The translations under genes and the position numbers were made by a program. From Flavobacterium sp. ZT3R18 (GTDB lineage Bacteria; Bacteroidota; Bacteroidia; Flavobacteriales; Flavobacteriaceae), in NCBI RefSeq assembly GCF_007097385.1, contig NZ_VJZS01000010.1, positions 91,989 to 155,988 on the forward strand: a stretch of DNA of 64,000 nt, read 5' to 3'. Under the pieces are notes generated by a model that saw nothing but the letters and a program-made list of their open reading frames with translations, was not told the DNA's origin and made no database searches. Below, piece after piece: positions 1 through 9,114 of this stretch. How positions within the stretch are numbered: the first letter of the stretch is position 1; every line of letters begins with the position of its first letter.

Positions 1-688
1 TGATTTGGGAAGTACAGTCAAAGAAGCACAGAAAAAACTAAATGCGATGATGTCCAAAATGCCTAAAGGGTATTATGTAGAATGGAGCGGTCAATGGGAA
101 AACCAAATCAGAGCCAACAAAACATTGAGTTTGATATTGCCAATTGTTGTTGTGATTATTTTCCTTATTCTATACTTTACCTATGGTTCTATGAAAGAAG
201 CATTGATTACGATGATAACAGTTCCGTTCGCATTAATTGGAGGTGTTTTTATGGTATATTTTTATGGAATTAATTTGTCGGTTGCTGTAGCTGTGGGTTT
301 TATTGCCTTATTTGGTTTAGCCGTCGAAACAGCAATGTTAATTACCATTTATTTGAATGAAGCGATGAATAAAATGGTCGCAAAACACGGTAACAGTAAG
401 GAAGCAATCACAGAAGAAATTTTAAGAGAATATATTATTGATGGTTCCGCCAAGAGATTACGTCCAAAACTGATGACGGTTTCCGTTTCACTATTTGGAT
501 TGATTCCTATTCTTTGGGCAACAGGCGCAGGTGCCGATGTGATGCTTCCTATAACGGTTCCTCTCATTGGAGGTACAATCACTTCGACTATTTATGTATT
601 ATTAGTAACACCGGTTGTTTTCGAAATGTCAAAACTTCGTGAATTGAGAACAAAAGGTAAAATAGATCTTATCGATGCAAAACATTAA
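1..688 (+). CDS. cusA: CusA/CzcA-family metal efflux RND permease, C-terminal part (5' end outside window)
   Basis: This is the last ~228 codons of an inner-membrane RND proton/metal antiporter; the frame is open from base 2, so the start lies upstream. Visible are the end of the second periplasmic porter domain (motif WSGQWENQIRA) and five hydrophobic helices that fit TM8-TM12 of the family, including the FGLAVETAMLITIYL helix typical of CusA. RND permeases form trimers that pass metal ions to a periplasmic adaptor and a TolC-like channel. Its stop overlaps the start of the next gene by 14 bp, and the following genes encode the channel and two adaptors, so this is a translationally coupled efflux operon. 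Copper or silver is inferred from the metal-binding domains of the adaptors; the substrate cannot be read from this fragment. Confidence 0.88.
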   Translation, partial: DLGSTVKEAQKKLNAMMSKMPKGYYVEWSGQWENQIRANKTLSLILPIVVVIIFLILYFTYGSMKEALITMITVPFALIGGVFMVYFYGINLSVAVAVGFIALFGLAVETAMLITIYLNEAMNKMVAKHGNSKEAITEEILREYIIDGSAKRLRPKLMTVSVSLFGLIPILWATGAGADVMLPITVPLIGGTITSTIYVLLVTPVVFEMSKLRELRTKGKIDLIDAKH

Positions 689-1925
689 ATATTATTTCGT
701 TGCAAGTTGTTTGATTTTAAGTACTACTATAGTTGCTCAAACACTTTCGTTGGATGTCGTTTTGAATACAATCAAAACAAATAATCCACAATTAAAAATG
801 TATGATGCCGATATTCAAAGTATGGATGCCATAGCCAAAGGAGCGAGAAGTTGGATGGCACCACAAGTAGAAACAGGTTTTTTTATGACTCCTTACAACA
901 GTAAATTGTGGAAAGCCGATGAAATGGGGTCAGGAATGGGGAATTATATGTTGGGTGTTACTCAAATGATACCCAATGCTTCTAAGCTAAATGCAAATGA
1001 AAATTTGATGAAAGCCATGTCATCGGTCGAAAATGAAAATAAAAACTTCACACTGAATCAATTAAATTCGTTAGCCAAAACCTATTATTATGAATGGATT
1101 ATCATTAATAAAAAAATAAAAATAGCCCAAGATAATCTCTTACTTTTAGATTATATGATTAAAAGTATGGAAATACGCTATCAGTACAATATGGATAAAT
1201 TACCATCGTATTATAAAGCCAAATCTCAATATGCTACACTACAAAGTATGATTGTTATGTTAGAAAATGATGTATCTCAGCGTAAATACATGCTCAATAC
1301 TTTAATGGCACGTGATAAAAAAGAAGATTTAGAAATAGATTCCAATTATGAAATAAAAGATTTTAATCTCTTTGAAACGGATTTATCTTCTTATATCAAC
1401 AACCGTAGTGATATCAAAGCCATCGATAAAACCAAAGCCATCAATACATTGAAAGTTGAGGTCGAAAGAGCGGCATTTAGACCCGAATTTGGTGTGAAAT
1501 ACGACCATATGTTTGCTTTTGGGAATCAGCCACAGCAATTTTCATTAATGGGAATGATTACGATTCCTATGTTTTGGTCAACCAAAATGAATAAAGCAAA
1601 TATGGAAAGCTATCGCATTAAAAACGAAAGTTTGGAATGGCAAAAGCAAATGATTGCTAATGAAGCTAACGGCGTTATAAAAGGAATGAATGCTGAATTT
1701 CTGAATCTGAAAAAACAATATCAGATTACTCAAGACAATATTATTCCAGCTTTAAAACGAAACTATGATACCGCAATTTTAGCTTGGCAAAACAACACAG
1801 GAGATTTATTCGTGGCATTAGAAGCTTGGGAAGCTATGAATATGACTCAAATCGATGGTTTAGATAAATTAAAATCGATTTTAACAACACAAGTAGAAAT
1901 CGAAAAACAACTTGAAACCGAATAA
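675..1925 (+). CDS. TolC-family outer membrane efflux protein of the metal RND operon
   Basis: The 416-residue product has an N-terminal signal peptide ending near residue 21 (STTIVAQ) and long amphipathic stretches typical of outer membrane efflux (OEP) proteins, which trimerise into a channel spanning the outer membrane and periplasm. Length fits the family. The ATG lies inside the end of the preceding RND permease gene (14-bp overlap), and the stop is 2 bp before the next adaptor gene, so the four genes read as one transcript. It is probably the CusC/CzcC-equivalent exit duct for the upstream permease. The family is clear; the substrate is inferred from context only. Confidence 0.85.
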   Translation: MQNIKYYFVASCLILSTTIVAQTLSLDVVLNTIKTNNPQLKMYDADIQSMDAIAKGARSWMAPQVETGFFMTPYNSKLWKADEMGSGMGNYMLGVTQMIPNASKLNANENLMKAMSSVENENKNFTLNQLNSLAKTYYYEWIIINKKIKIAQDNLLLLDYMIKSMEIRYQYNMDKLPSYYKAKSQYATLQSMIVMLENDVSQRKYMLNTLMARDKKEDLEIDSNYEIKDFNLFETDLSSYINNRSDIKAIDKTKAINTLKVEVERAAFRPEFGVKYDHMFAFGNQPQQFSLMGMITIPMFWSTKMNKANMESYRIKNESLEWQKQMIANEANGVIKGMNAEFLNLKKQYQITQDNIIPALKRNYDTAILAWQNNTGDLFVALEAWEAMNMTQIDGLDKLKSILTTQVEIEKQLETE

Positions 1926-1927
1926 TT

Positions 1928-3175
1928 ATGAATAGATATTTAAAATATGGGATACTGTTTTTGGTTGTTGTTTTTATCGGACTTGCAGTCTATTTCTTTG
2001 CTGTAAAATCAGACAATCATTCGGAAATGGAACGTCAAAACGAGGTTTATACTTGTTCTATGCACTCTCAAATCATAAGAGACAAACCAGGAAATTGTCC
2101 TATTTGCGGAATGGCATTAGTAAAAAAAACAACCGAAAGTCATACTGTAAATAATCATTCTATTGATAATCTTTTGAAACCTACCGACAATTTTGTAGTA
2201 GGGAATTATCAAACTACAACTGCAAAAGACACTACTTTAAATAGTGAAATGAATTTGCCCGGCATTGTGGCATACGACCCAAATTCATCTGTAAATATTG
2301 CAGCTCGAATAAGCGGAAGAATTGAGCGAATGTATGTAAATTATAAGTATCAAAAGGTAAACGAAGGACAAAAACTATTTGATTTATATAGTCCTGAATT
2401 ATTGACAGAACAACAAAACTTTATTTATTTAATCTCTAATGATGCCGAAAATCTGTCGATTATCAAAGCATCAAAACAAAAATTATTGCTTTATGGAATG
2501 GCTAACAGTCAAATAAACTCGTTGTCGTCATCCAAAAAAGTAAATCCTCAAATAACTATTTATAGTCCCGCTTCAGGAATTATTGTTGGAACCGAAAATA
2601 TGAATAATAGTAGTAATCCTTCTATGCAAAGTATTAGTAATAACACCGAAATACTGAACGTAAAAGAAGGCAATTATATAAAAAAGGGAGAAATCATCTT
2701 CAAATTGTTGAATACCGATAAAGTTTGGGGTCTATTTAATGTTATCCAAGGCTTTGGTAGTGAAATAAAAAGAAATCAATCTATTAAAATTTCGACCGAA
2801 TTAGACGAAAATGAAACTTTTGATGCACAAATAAGTTTTATAGAAACACAACTTAATGCCACGGATAAATCCAATAAAATTCGAGTGTATTTGAACAATG
2901 ATAAACTAAAGTTACCAATTGGCTTGCGATTGCAAGGCATTGTGAAAACAAATCCAATAAAAGCAATTTGGCTAGAAAAACAAGCCTTGGTAAGTATTGG
3001 ATCAAAAAAGATAGCTTTTATAAAAATGAATAATGGATTTAAAGCAATAGAAATAAAAACCGGGATTGAAATGGATGGTTTTGTTCAAATTATCGGCGGG
3101 ATTTCCATTAAGGACACTATTGCTAAAAATGCACAATATCTAATTGATAGCGAAAGCTTCATTAAAACCGAGTAA
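1928..3175 (+). CDS. RND periplasmic adaptor with N-terminal heavy-metal-binding domain (CusB-like), first copy
   Basis: A 415-residue membrane fusion protein. Residues ~5-26 form a membrane anchor with no lipobox Cys. Just after it comes a short Cys-rich domain with YTCSMHSQI and CPICGMAL, the pattern of the heavy-metal-binding domain found in CusB-like adaptors and P1B ATPases. The rest is the hairpin/barrel-sandwich and beta-barrel adaptor region (ARISGRIERMYVNYKYQKVNEGQ). Adaptors bridge the permease and the outer membrane channel; the Cys/Met motif suggests Cu(I)/Ag(I) handling in the periplasm. Genes on both sides are 2 bp away. A second, divergent adaptor follows directly, which is odd for a single pump. 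Confidence 0.87.
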   Translation: MNRYLKYGILFLVVVFIGLAVYFFAVKSDNHSEMERQNEVYTCSMHSQIIRDKPGNCPICGMALVKKTTESHTVNNHSIDNLLKPTDNFVVGNYQTTTAKDTTLNSEMNLPGIVAYDPNSSVNIAARISGRIERMYVNYKYQKVNEGQKLFDLYSPELLTEQQNFIYLISNDAENLSIIKASKQKLLLYGMANSQINSLSSSKKVNPQITIYSPASGIIVGTENMNNSSNPSMQSISNNTEILNVKEGNYIKKGEIIFKLLNTDKVWGLFNVIQGFGSEIKRNQSIKISTELDENETFDAQISFIETQLNATDKSNKIRVYLNNDKLKLPIGLRLQGIVKTNPIKAIWLEKQALVSIGSKKIAFIKMNNGFKAIEIKTGIEMDGFVQIIGGISIKDTIAKNAQYLIDSESFIKTE

Positions 3176-3177
3176 TC

Positions 3178-4383
3178 ATGAAAAAGATAACTATTATAGG
3201 TATTCTTCTAGTACTATTTATAGCTTGCAATTCAAAAAACAAGGAAGACCATAGCGAACATAAAAGTAAAAAAACTACTTTTTATACTTGTGCAATGGAT
3301 CCCCAAGTAAAGGTAGATAAACCTGGTAAATGTCCAATTTGTCACATGGACTTAACCCCTATAAAAAGTGATGACACTCAAACCAACGAAATAAGTTTAA
3401 GTAAACAGCAAATACAACTGGGAAACATCACTACACAAACGATCACAGCAACTCAAAGTAGTTTAGAGCAAAGTTATACTGGGGTTTTAACCATTAATCA
3501 AGAGACCATTAATACTGCTTCATCAAGAGCGATGGGGCGAATTGAAAAACTATATTTCAAAACTATTGGCGAATATGTTGCAAAAAACAGACCGTTATAT
3601 TCCTTGTATAGTGAAGATATTGCAATTGCTAAGCAAGATTATCTCTCTGCTTATAAACAGCTTACAATGCCTGGCGATTTTGGAAAAAACGCTCGAAATA
3701 TACTCATTGCAGCCAAACAAAAATTGCAGTTTTATGGTTTATCAAATACCCAAATTGAAAACATTAAAGCAAATACAGAGATTTCAGCATACACCACTTT
3801 TTATAGCACAGCAAATGGATATATTACTGATGTAATGGTAACCGAGGGTAGTTATGTCATGGAAGGAGCAGGCGTAATCAAATTAGCAGATTTAAGTAAT
3901 CTTTGGCTAGAAACACAAGTTAATGTTACTTCTGTAAAAAATATAAACATAGGACAAAATGCAACAATTTTTTTTCCGGATTTCCCCAATAAAATGAGTA
4001 ACGCAAAAGTAGCTTTTATCAATCCTGAAATCAATCCAGATACCAGACTACTTTTGATTCGTTTCGATGTCCCAAATCTAAATTTGCAACTTAAGCCTGG
4101 AATGCAAGCTGTAGCGAAATTAAAACAATCCAATGTCAAAGGGGTATTCATACCCACTGATGCAGTTATTAGAGAAGAAAATGCTTCTTATATATGGATT
4201 GAAAAAAGAACAGGAGTCTTTGAAAACCTAATGGTCGAAACTGGAATGGAAATAAATGGGATGATTGAAATCAAATCCGAAATAGATAGCTCAAAAAAAG
4301 TGGTTATTACTGGAGCGTATGCCATAAATAGTGAGTATAAATTCCGAAAAGGAAGTGACCCAATGGAGGGGATGAAAATGTAA
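3178..4383 (+). CDS. RND periplasmic adaptor lipoprotein with heavy-metal-binding domain (CusB-like), second copy
   Basis: The 401-residue product starts with a lipoprotein signal peptide (LVLFIAC, acylated Cys ~17), then a His-rich linker (DHSEHKS) and a Cys-rich metal-binding domain (YTCAMDPQVKVDKPGKC, CPICHMDL), followed by the adaptor core. Unlike the preceding adaptor it is lipid-anchored rather than helix-anchored and is only distantly similar outside the metal-binding domain. It is the last gene of the operon, with 80 bp before bshA. Two adaptors may act as a heteromeric ring, as known for some tripartite pumps, or one may act as a metallochaperone; this is inference. Confidence 0.87.
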   Translation: MKKITIIGILLVLFIACNSKNKEDHSEHKSKKTTFYTCAMDPQVKVDKPGKCPICHMDLTPIKSDDTQTNEISLSKQQIQLGNITTQTITATQSSLEQSYTGVLTINQETINTASSRAMGRIEKLYFKTIGEYVAKNRPLYSLYSEDIAIAKQDYLSAYKQLTMPGDFGKNARNILIAAKQKLQFYGLSNTQIENIKANTEISAYTTFYSTANGYITDVMVTEGSYVMEGAGVIKLADLSNLWLETQVNVTSVKNINIGQNATIFFPDFPNKMSNAKVAFINPEINPDTRLLLIRFDVPNLNLQLKPGMQAVAKLKQSNVKGVFIPTDAVIREENASYIWIEKRTGVFENLMVETGMEINGMIEIKSEIDSSKKVVITGAYAINSEYKFRKGSDPMEGMKM

Positions 4384-4462
4384 TTGAATAGTTAAATTTT
4401 AACTTTTTTTTTATAATAATCCACATCGATCTCCTTAATTTCGTTTCACTTAAAATTCATAC

Positions 4463-5605
4463 ATGAAAATAGCGATAGTTTGTTATCCAACATTTGGGGG
4501 AAGTGGCGTAGTTGCTACAGAATTAGGTTTAGAATTGGCAAGACGAGGTCACGAAATACATTTTATAACCTACAGTCAGCCTGTACGATTGGCATTATTA
4601 AATCCAAATGTGCATTATCACGAAGTAATTGTTCCAGAATATCCGCTTTTTCATTTTCAGCCCTATGAATTGGCTTTGTCCAGTAAGTTGGTGGATATGG
4701 TCAAATTACATAAGATTGAAGTATTGCATGTGCATTATGCGATTCCTCACGCTTATGCTGGTTATATGGCCAAGCAAATGCTGAAAGATGAAGGGATTGA
4801 TATTCCGATGGTAACAACACTTCACGGAACCGATATCACACTAGTTGGGAATCATCCTTTTTATAAACCAGCAGTGACATTTAGTATTAATAAATCAGAT
4901 TATGTGACTTCGGTTTCTCAAAGTCTGAAAGACGATACGTTGAAATTATTCAGTATAAAAAATGAAATTCAGGTAATACCCAATTTTATCGAATTGGATA
5001 AAAGCAAGAACGATCCAACGATTCCTTGTCGACGTTCTGTCATGGCCAATGATAACGAAAGGATAATTACCCACATCAGTAATTTTAGAAAAGTAAAGCG
5101 AATTCCAGATATCATTAAAATATTTTACAAAATTCAAAAAGAAATTCCTGCCAAATTAATGATGGTAGGGGATGGACCCGAAAAAGAAAAAGCTGAAAAG
5201 ATGTGTCGAAAATTTGGCATTCAGGACAAAGTGATATTTTTTGGAAACAGTAATGAAATAGACCGAATCTTATGTCTTACGGATTTATTTTTATTACCAT
5301 CAGAAACCGAAAGTTTTGGATTGGCAGCACTTGAAGCAATGGCATGCGGAGTTCCCGTGATATCAAGTAATTCGGGTGGATTACCTGAAGTAAATCTTGA
5401 TGGAGTGTCTGGTTATTTGAGTGATGTGGGAGAGATTAATGAAATGGCAAAAAATGCATTGAAAATATTAAAAGAGGATAGTGTTCTTGCCGAATTTAAA
5501 AAGAATGCTTTACACGTAGCCGAAAGTTTTGATATAAAAAACATTCTGCCAATATATGAAGCGTTGTATCTTAAAGCCATTAATAAATATAAAACATTTG
5601 TATGA
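4463..5605 (+). CDS. bshA: N-acetyl-alpha-D-glucosaminyl L-malate synthase (bacillithiol biosynthesis)
   Basis: A GT-B fold family 4 glycosyltransferase of 380 residues, the usual BshA length. It joins UDP-GlcNAc to L-malate, the first step of bacillithiol synthesis. The N-terminal loop (CYPTFGGSGVVATELG), the GTDITLVG motif and the C-terminal nucleotide-sugar motif (SETESFGLAALEAMACGVPVISS) are all present. The ATG at 4463 gives the family-typical MKIAI start. It stands alone between the metal operon and a convergent small gene. A sequence close to the -7 consensus (TAATTTCG) lies ~20 bp upstream. Bacillithiol contributes to thiol-based metal buffering, so the neighbourhood with a metal pump is sensible but may be chance. 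Confidence 0.92.
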   Translation: MKIAIVCYPTFGGSGVVATELGLELARRGHEIHFITYSQPVRLALLNPNVHYHEVIVPEYPLFHFQPYELALSSKLVDMVKLHKIEVLHVHYAIPHAYAGYMAKQMLKDEGIDIPMVTTLHGTDITLVGNHPFYKPAVTFSINKSDYVTSVSQSLKDDTLKLFSIKNEIQVIPNFIELDKSKNDPTIPCRRSVMANDNERIITHISNFRKVKRIPDIIKIFYKIQKEIPAKLMMVGDGPEKEKAEKMCRKFGIQDKVIFFGNSNEIDRILCLTDLFLLPSETESFGLAALEAMACGVPVISSNSGGLPEVNLDGVSGYLSDVGEINEMAKNALKILKEDSVLAEFKKNALHVAESFDIKNILPIYEALYLKAINKYKTFV

Positions 5606-5646
5606 GAATTATTTTCGAGGAAAAATGAAATAATCAACATCTAAAT

Positions 5647-5687
5647 TAATCCATCTCAATTGTAAATATCGAGATGGATTATTTTTT
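5647..5687. terminator. Bidirectional hairpin terminator between convergent bshA and the beta-barrel gene
   Basis: Perfect 11-bp arms (taatccatctc / gagatggatta) around a 13-nt loop, followed by attttttag on the plus strand. It lies between two convergent genes and probably serves both. Confidence 0.8.
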
Positions 5688-6186
5688 AGAATTTGTATCG
5701 TACTCCTAGACCTGCATTAAAACTGAAATCTTTTTTTTCGTAATTATTAAAAACAAATCCGGGTCTTCCATCAATCGAGAGTTGAAGGGGAACGTCTTCA
5801 AAATGATATTCAATTCCGATGTCTCCATTGAAGGTCATGAAAATTCCGTTGTCATCGCCATATCCATTATTATAATTGTCATCTGTTTTCCAAGAACCTA
5901 ATCCGCCACCGCCACCCGTATACCAAAATAAATCTTTGTCAAGTTTCCAGTACCATTGATAAATTCCAATTAATCTAAAAGCTTCGGTATTGTTATCGCT
6001 ACTCCAACCGCCATCAATTTCGAGACGATTTTTTGATGATAACATTTTTTGATAGGTTATCTCAACCTCTAAACCATAATCATTACCAAATCGTAATCCC
6101 ATAGCATTTTTTGAAATACTTTCTTGAGATTGGCTAGATATCGTGATTACTAATAGTAGATATAAACAGTAATGGTTTTTTTTCAT
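5686..6186 (-). CDS. Hypothetical secreted protein, probable small outer membrane beta-barrel
   Basis: A 166-residue protein with an N-terminal signal peptide (hydrophobic YLLLVITISS then SQS). The mature part has alternating hydrophobic/polar stretches, Gly-rich turns and many aromatic residues, and ends in the aromatic-rich LGVRYKF typical of outer membrane beta-barrels recognised by the BAM complex. No specific family is recognised and the function is unknown. It is monocistronic and convergent with bshA. The stop overlaps the tail of the shared terminator. It could equally be a periplasmic beta-sandwich, but the C-terminal Phe favours a barrel. Confidence 0.7.
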   Translation of the reverse strand: MKKNHYCLYLLLVITISSQSQESISKNAMGLRFGNDYGLEVEITYQKMLSSKNRLEIDGGWSSDNNTEAFRLIGIYQWYWKLDKDLFWYTGGGGGLGSWKTDDNYNNGYGDDNGIFMTFNGDIGIEYHFEDVPLQLSIDGRPGFVFNNYEKKDFSFNAGLGVRYKF

Positions 6187-6491
6187 TTGGCTTGTTTATT
6201 TGGGTATAAAAAAATCAGGTCTATAAAAATACGAAAATATTATTTATAATCTGTAAGTCAGTTGTTTATATTCTGTTTAAGAAATGATGAATCAATGCTT
6301 ACTTTCTAGTATTAATAAGTAATTATGGATTTTTACTAAAAAACATCAATTGTATTTTAAGAGTTTATCATTCAGTTAATTCAAAAAGCTTAGGTTTTAT
6401 AACGAAATTGTGTATAATTAATGTGAAATATTACTAATTTATTATTTTTTGTTTACTTCTTAAAACTTACATTTGCCTAAAATTAAAAGCA
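6187..6491. other. Intergenic region upstream of aroC and of the beta-barrel gene (divergent)
   Basis: The 305 bp between divergent genes are very AT-rich. Apart from the aroC promoter boxes near the right end, no ORF, hairpin with a T-run, or repeat is seen. Confidence 0.6.
6448..6475 (+). promoter_or_regulatory. Predicted Bacteroidota-type promoter of aroC
   Basis: TTTG at 6448-6451 and an exact TAnnTTTG box (TACATTTG) at 6468-6475, separated by 16 bp, 16 bp before the aroC ATG. The -7 box matches the consensus exactly; the spacing is slightly shorter than usual. Confidence 0.55.
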
Positions 6492-7553
6492 ATGGCAGGA
6501 AATAGCTACGGAACACTATATAGAATAACCACTTTTGGAGAATCACATGGAGAAGCGTTAGGCGGAATTATTGATGGTTGTCCCTCTGGAATTCAACTGG
6601 ATTTGGATGCAATTCAATTCGAAATGTCTAGAAGAAAGCCGGGTCAATCTGCAATAGTAACCCAAAGAAAAGAACCAGATGATGTTCAATTTTTATCTGG
6701 AATCTTTGAAGGTAAAACCACAGGAACACCAATAGGTTTTATCATTCCAAACACCAATCAAAAATCAGACGATTATTCCCATATAAAAGATAATTATAGA
6801 CCGAGTCATGCCGATTATGTCTATGAAAAAAAATATGGTGTGCGCGATTACCGCGGAGGAGGACGAAGCTCGGCACGTGAAACCGCCAGTAGAGTTGTGG
6901 CAGGCGCGATAGCGAAACAAATGTTACCGGAAATTAAAATAAACGCCTACGTTTCTTCGGTTGGCCCAATATTTTTAGAAAAACCATACCAAGAACTAGA
7001 TTTTTCAAAAACAGAGAACAATCCTGTTCGTTGTCCAGACGAGGAATCAGCAGTGATTATGGAAGAGTACATTCGCGAAATCCGTAAACAAGGGGATACG
7101 GTAGGGGGTACAGTTAGCTGTGTGATTCAAAACGTACCAATTGGTTTAGGAGAACCTGTGTTTGATAAACTACATGCCGAATTAGGAAAAGCGATGCTAT
7201 CGATCAACGCCGTAAAAGGTTTTGAATTTGGAAGCGGTTTTGAAGGTGTAAAAATGAAAGGTAGCGAGCACAATGATTTATACAATCCTGACGGAACTAC
7301 TAAAACCAATCTTTCCGGTGGGATACAAGGCGGAATAAGCAACGGAATGGATATCTACTTTCGAGTAGCTTTTAAACCAGTTGCAACTATCATGCAAAAG
7401 CAAGAATCATTAGACAATAAAGGAAATATTACTGAAATGACAGGAAAAGGTCGCCATGATCCATGCGTTGTACCTCGTGCAGTTCCCATTGTTGAGGCAA
7501 TGGCTGCTATTGTTTTGGCAGATTTTTATCTTTTGAACAAAACGTATCTATAG
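6492..7553 (+). CDS. aroC: Chorismate synthase
   Basis: The 353-residue enzyme performs the last shikimate-pathway step, anti-1,4-elimination of phosphate from EPSP to chorismate, using reduced FMN. The family signatures are visible: [18 protein letters not shown] near the N terminus, the [19 protein letters not shown] segment near residue 125, and [15 protein letters not shown] near the C terminus. Length and start (MAGNSYG) match the family. It is a single gene with its own promoter; the next gene begins 63 bp downstream on the same strand with no obvious terminator between. Confidence 0.97.
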   Translation: MAGNSYGTLYRITTFGESHGEALGGIIDGCPSGIQLDLDAIQFEMSRRKPGQSAIVTQRKEPDDVQFLSGIFEGKTTGTPIGFIIPNTNQKSDDYSHIKDNYRPSHADYVYEKKYGVRDYRGGGRSSARETASRVVAGAIAKQMLPEIKINAYVSSVGPIFLEKPYQELDFSKTENNPVRCPDEESAVIMEEYIREIRKQGDTVGGTVSCVIQNVPIGLGEPVFDKLHAELGKAMLSINAVKGFEFGSGFEGVKMKGSEHNDLYNPDGTTKTNLSGGIQGGISNGMDIYFRVAFKPVATIMQKQESLDNKGNITEMTGKGRHDPCVVPRAVPIVEAMAAIVLADFYLLNKTYL

Positions 7554-7616
7554 TTGAACCCCATACACAATATTTTGACGAGCTAAATATTGAGACTTAA
7601 TCTTTAAATTAATTTA

Positions 7617-8897
7617 ATGACTGCAACTACGACCACAACCACAAAACCATCCTTTTTTAAAGGCCTTACAGGTCAGATTTTAATTGCCATGCTCTTGGGA
7701 GCAGTATTAGGTGTAACTATTCACAATACTGTTTCTGCAGAAGGAGCTTTAGAATTTAGTTCCAAAATAAAAATGCTGGCGACTATTTTCATTCGATTAG
7801 TTCAAATGATTATTTCGCCCTTAGTATTTACCACTTTGGTAGTTGGAATTGCAAAATTAGGAGATATAAAAGCGGTTGGTAGAATTGGTGGAAAAGCTTT
7901 AGGTTGGTTTTTTACTGCTTCTTTCATTTCACTATTGATCGGAATGTTTTATGTAAATTTATTAGAACCGGGAGTTGGGTTAAATTTGTCAAATGTAGAT
8001 TTGGCTACTGCTTCGGATGTAACAGCGAAAACACAAAGTTTATCTTTTGAAAATTTTATAGAGCACATTGTACCCAAAAGTATTTTTGAAGCGATGGCCA
8101 CTAATGAAATTTTGCAAATTGTTATCTTTTCTATATTCTTCGGTTTAGCAGCAGCTTCAATAGGAGATCATGTAAAACCGGTAATTAGTTTTTTAGATAA
8201 AACATCCCATATTGTTTTAAAAATGGTGAATTTTGTAATGAAATTTGCCCCAATAGGTGTGTTTGGAGCCATTGCAGGAGTTTTTGCAGTAAGAGATTTC
8301 CAAGAACTGGCAATAACGTATTTTAAATTCTTTGGTTCCTTTTTAGTTGGGATTAGTACGCTTTGGGTGGTTTTAATTCTTGTTGGATACCTTTTTCTAG
8401 GAAAAAGAATAAAAGTGTTATTGCAACATATCGTAAGCCCGTTGATTATTGCTTTTGGAACAACCAGTTCTGAGGCCGTTTTCCCAAAACTTACCGAAGA
8501 ACTAGAACGTTTTGGAGTAAAAGATAAGATTGTTTCTTTTATGTTGCCATTAGGGTATTCTTTCAATCTTGACGGAAGTATGATGTATATGACTTTTGCA
8601 GGTATTTTTATCGCTCAAGCTTATGGAATACATTTAGATTATCCTACCCAGTTTACCATGCTTTTTGTTCTAATGCTTACCAGTAAAGGGATAGCGGGAG
8701 TACCAAGAGCAAGTTTGGTGGTTGTTGCTGCTACCTGCGGTATGTTTAAAATACCAATTGAAGGAATTGCATTAATTTTACCTATTGACCATTTTTGCGA
8801 TATGTTTAGAAGTGCAACAAATGTTCTAGGGAATGCATTAGCAACTTCTGTAGTTGGAAAATGGGAAGATGAAAAAGAAAATTCAGTTGTTGAATAA
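7617..8897 (+). CDS. Dicarboxylate/amino acid:cation symporter (DAACS family)
   Basis: This 426-residue inner membrane transporter of the GltP/DctA/GltT family couples uptake of acidic amino acids or C4-dicarboxylates to Na+ or H+. It has about eight hydrophobic segments plus re-entrant loops. Family motifs seen are the serine-rich hairpin (AFGTTSSEAVFPKL), the NLDGSMMYM helix and the C-terminal DHFCDMFRSATNVLGNA (substrate/cation site, with the conserved D and N). The ATG at 7617 gives a Thr-rich cytoplasmic N terminus (MTATTTTTTK). Substrate choice between glutamate, aspartate and succinate cannot be decided from the sequence. Confidence 0.92.
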   Translation: MTATTTTTTKPSFFKGLTGQILIAMLLGAVLGVTIHNTVSAEGALEFSSKIKMLATIFIRLVQMIISPLVFTTLVVGIAKLGDIKAVGRIGGKALGWFFTASFISLLIGMFYVNLLEPGVGLNLSNVDLATASDVTAKTQSLSFENFIEHIVPKSIFEAMATNEILQIVIFSIFFGLAAASIGDHVKPVISFLDKTSHIVLKMVNFVMKFAPIGVFGAIAGVFAVRDFQELAITYFKFFGSFLVGISTLWVVLILVGYLFLGKRIKVLLQHIVSPLIIAFGTTSSEAVFPKLTEELERFGVKDKIVSFMLPLGYSFNLDGSMMYMTFAGIFIAQAYGIHLDYPTQFTMLFVLMLTSKGIAGVPRASLVVVAATCGMFKIPIEGIALILPIDHFCDMFRSATNVLGNALATSVVGKWEDEKENSVVE

Positions 8898-8963
8898 AAA
8901 GCAGTACGTATTAATCAACTAATATTGAAATTATAACATATTTTTAAAAGGTTGCAAAACATG

Positions 8964-9004
8964 TAAAAAAACAGCTACTCTATTTTAGTGTAGCTGTTTT
9001 TTTT
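8964..9004 (+). terminator. Rho-independent terminator of the symporter gene
   Basis: Arms aaaaaacagctac / gtagctgttttttt with an ~11-nt loop and a long T-run, 67 bp after the stop. Confidence 0.85.
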
Positions 9005-9087
9005 ATACAAATTATTTTTTTTCTTAAATCAGTGTTTTTTTTTAATAATATACATAAATAAAAGCTTTTAATGTTTATTTTTAAGTG

Positions 9088-9095
9088 TATATTTG
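9088..9095 (+). promoter_or_regulatory. Predicted -7 box of the hybrid histidine kinase gene
   Basis: Exact TAnnTTTG match (TATATTTG), ending 19 bp before the start codon. No clear TTTG at -33 was chosen among several T-runs upstream. Confidence 0.5.
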
Positions 9096-9114
9096 AAAAA
9101 AACATCTGCTATTT

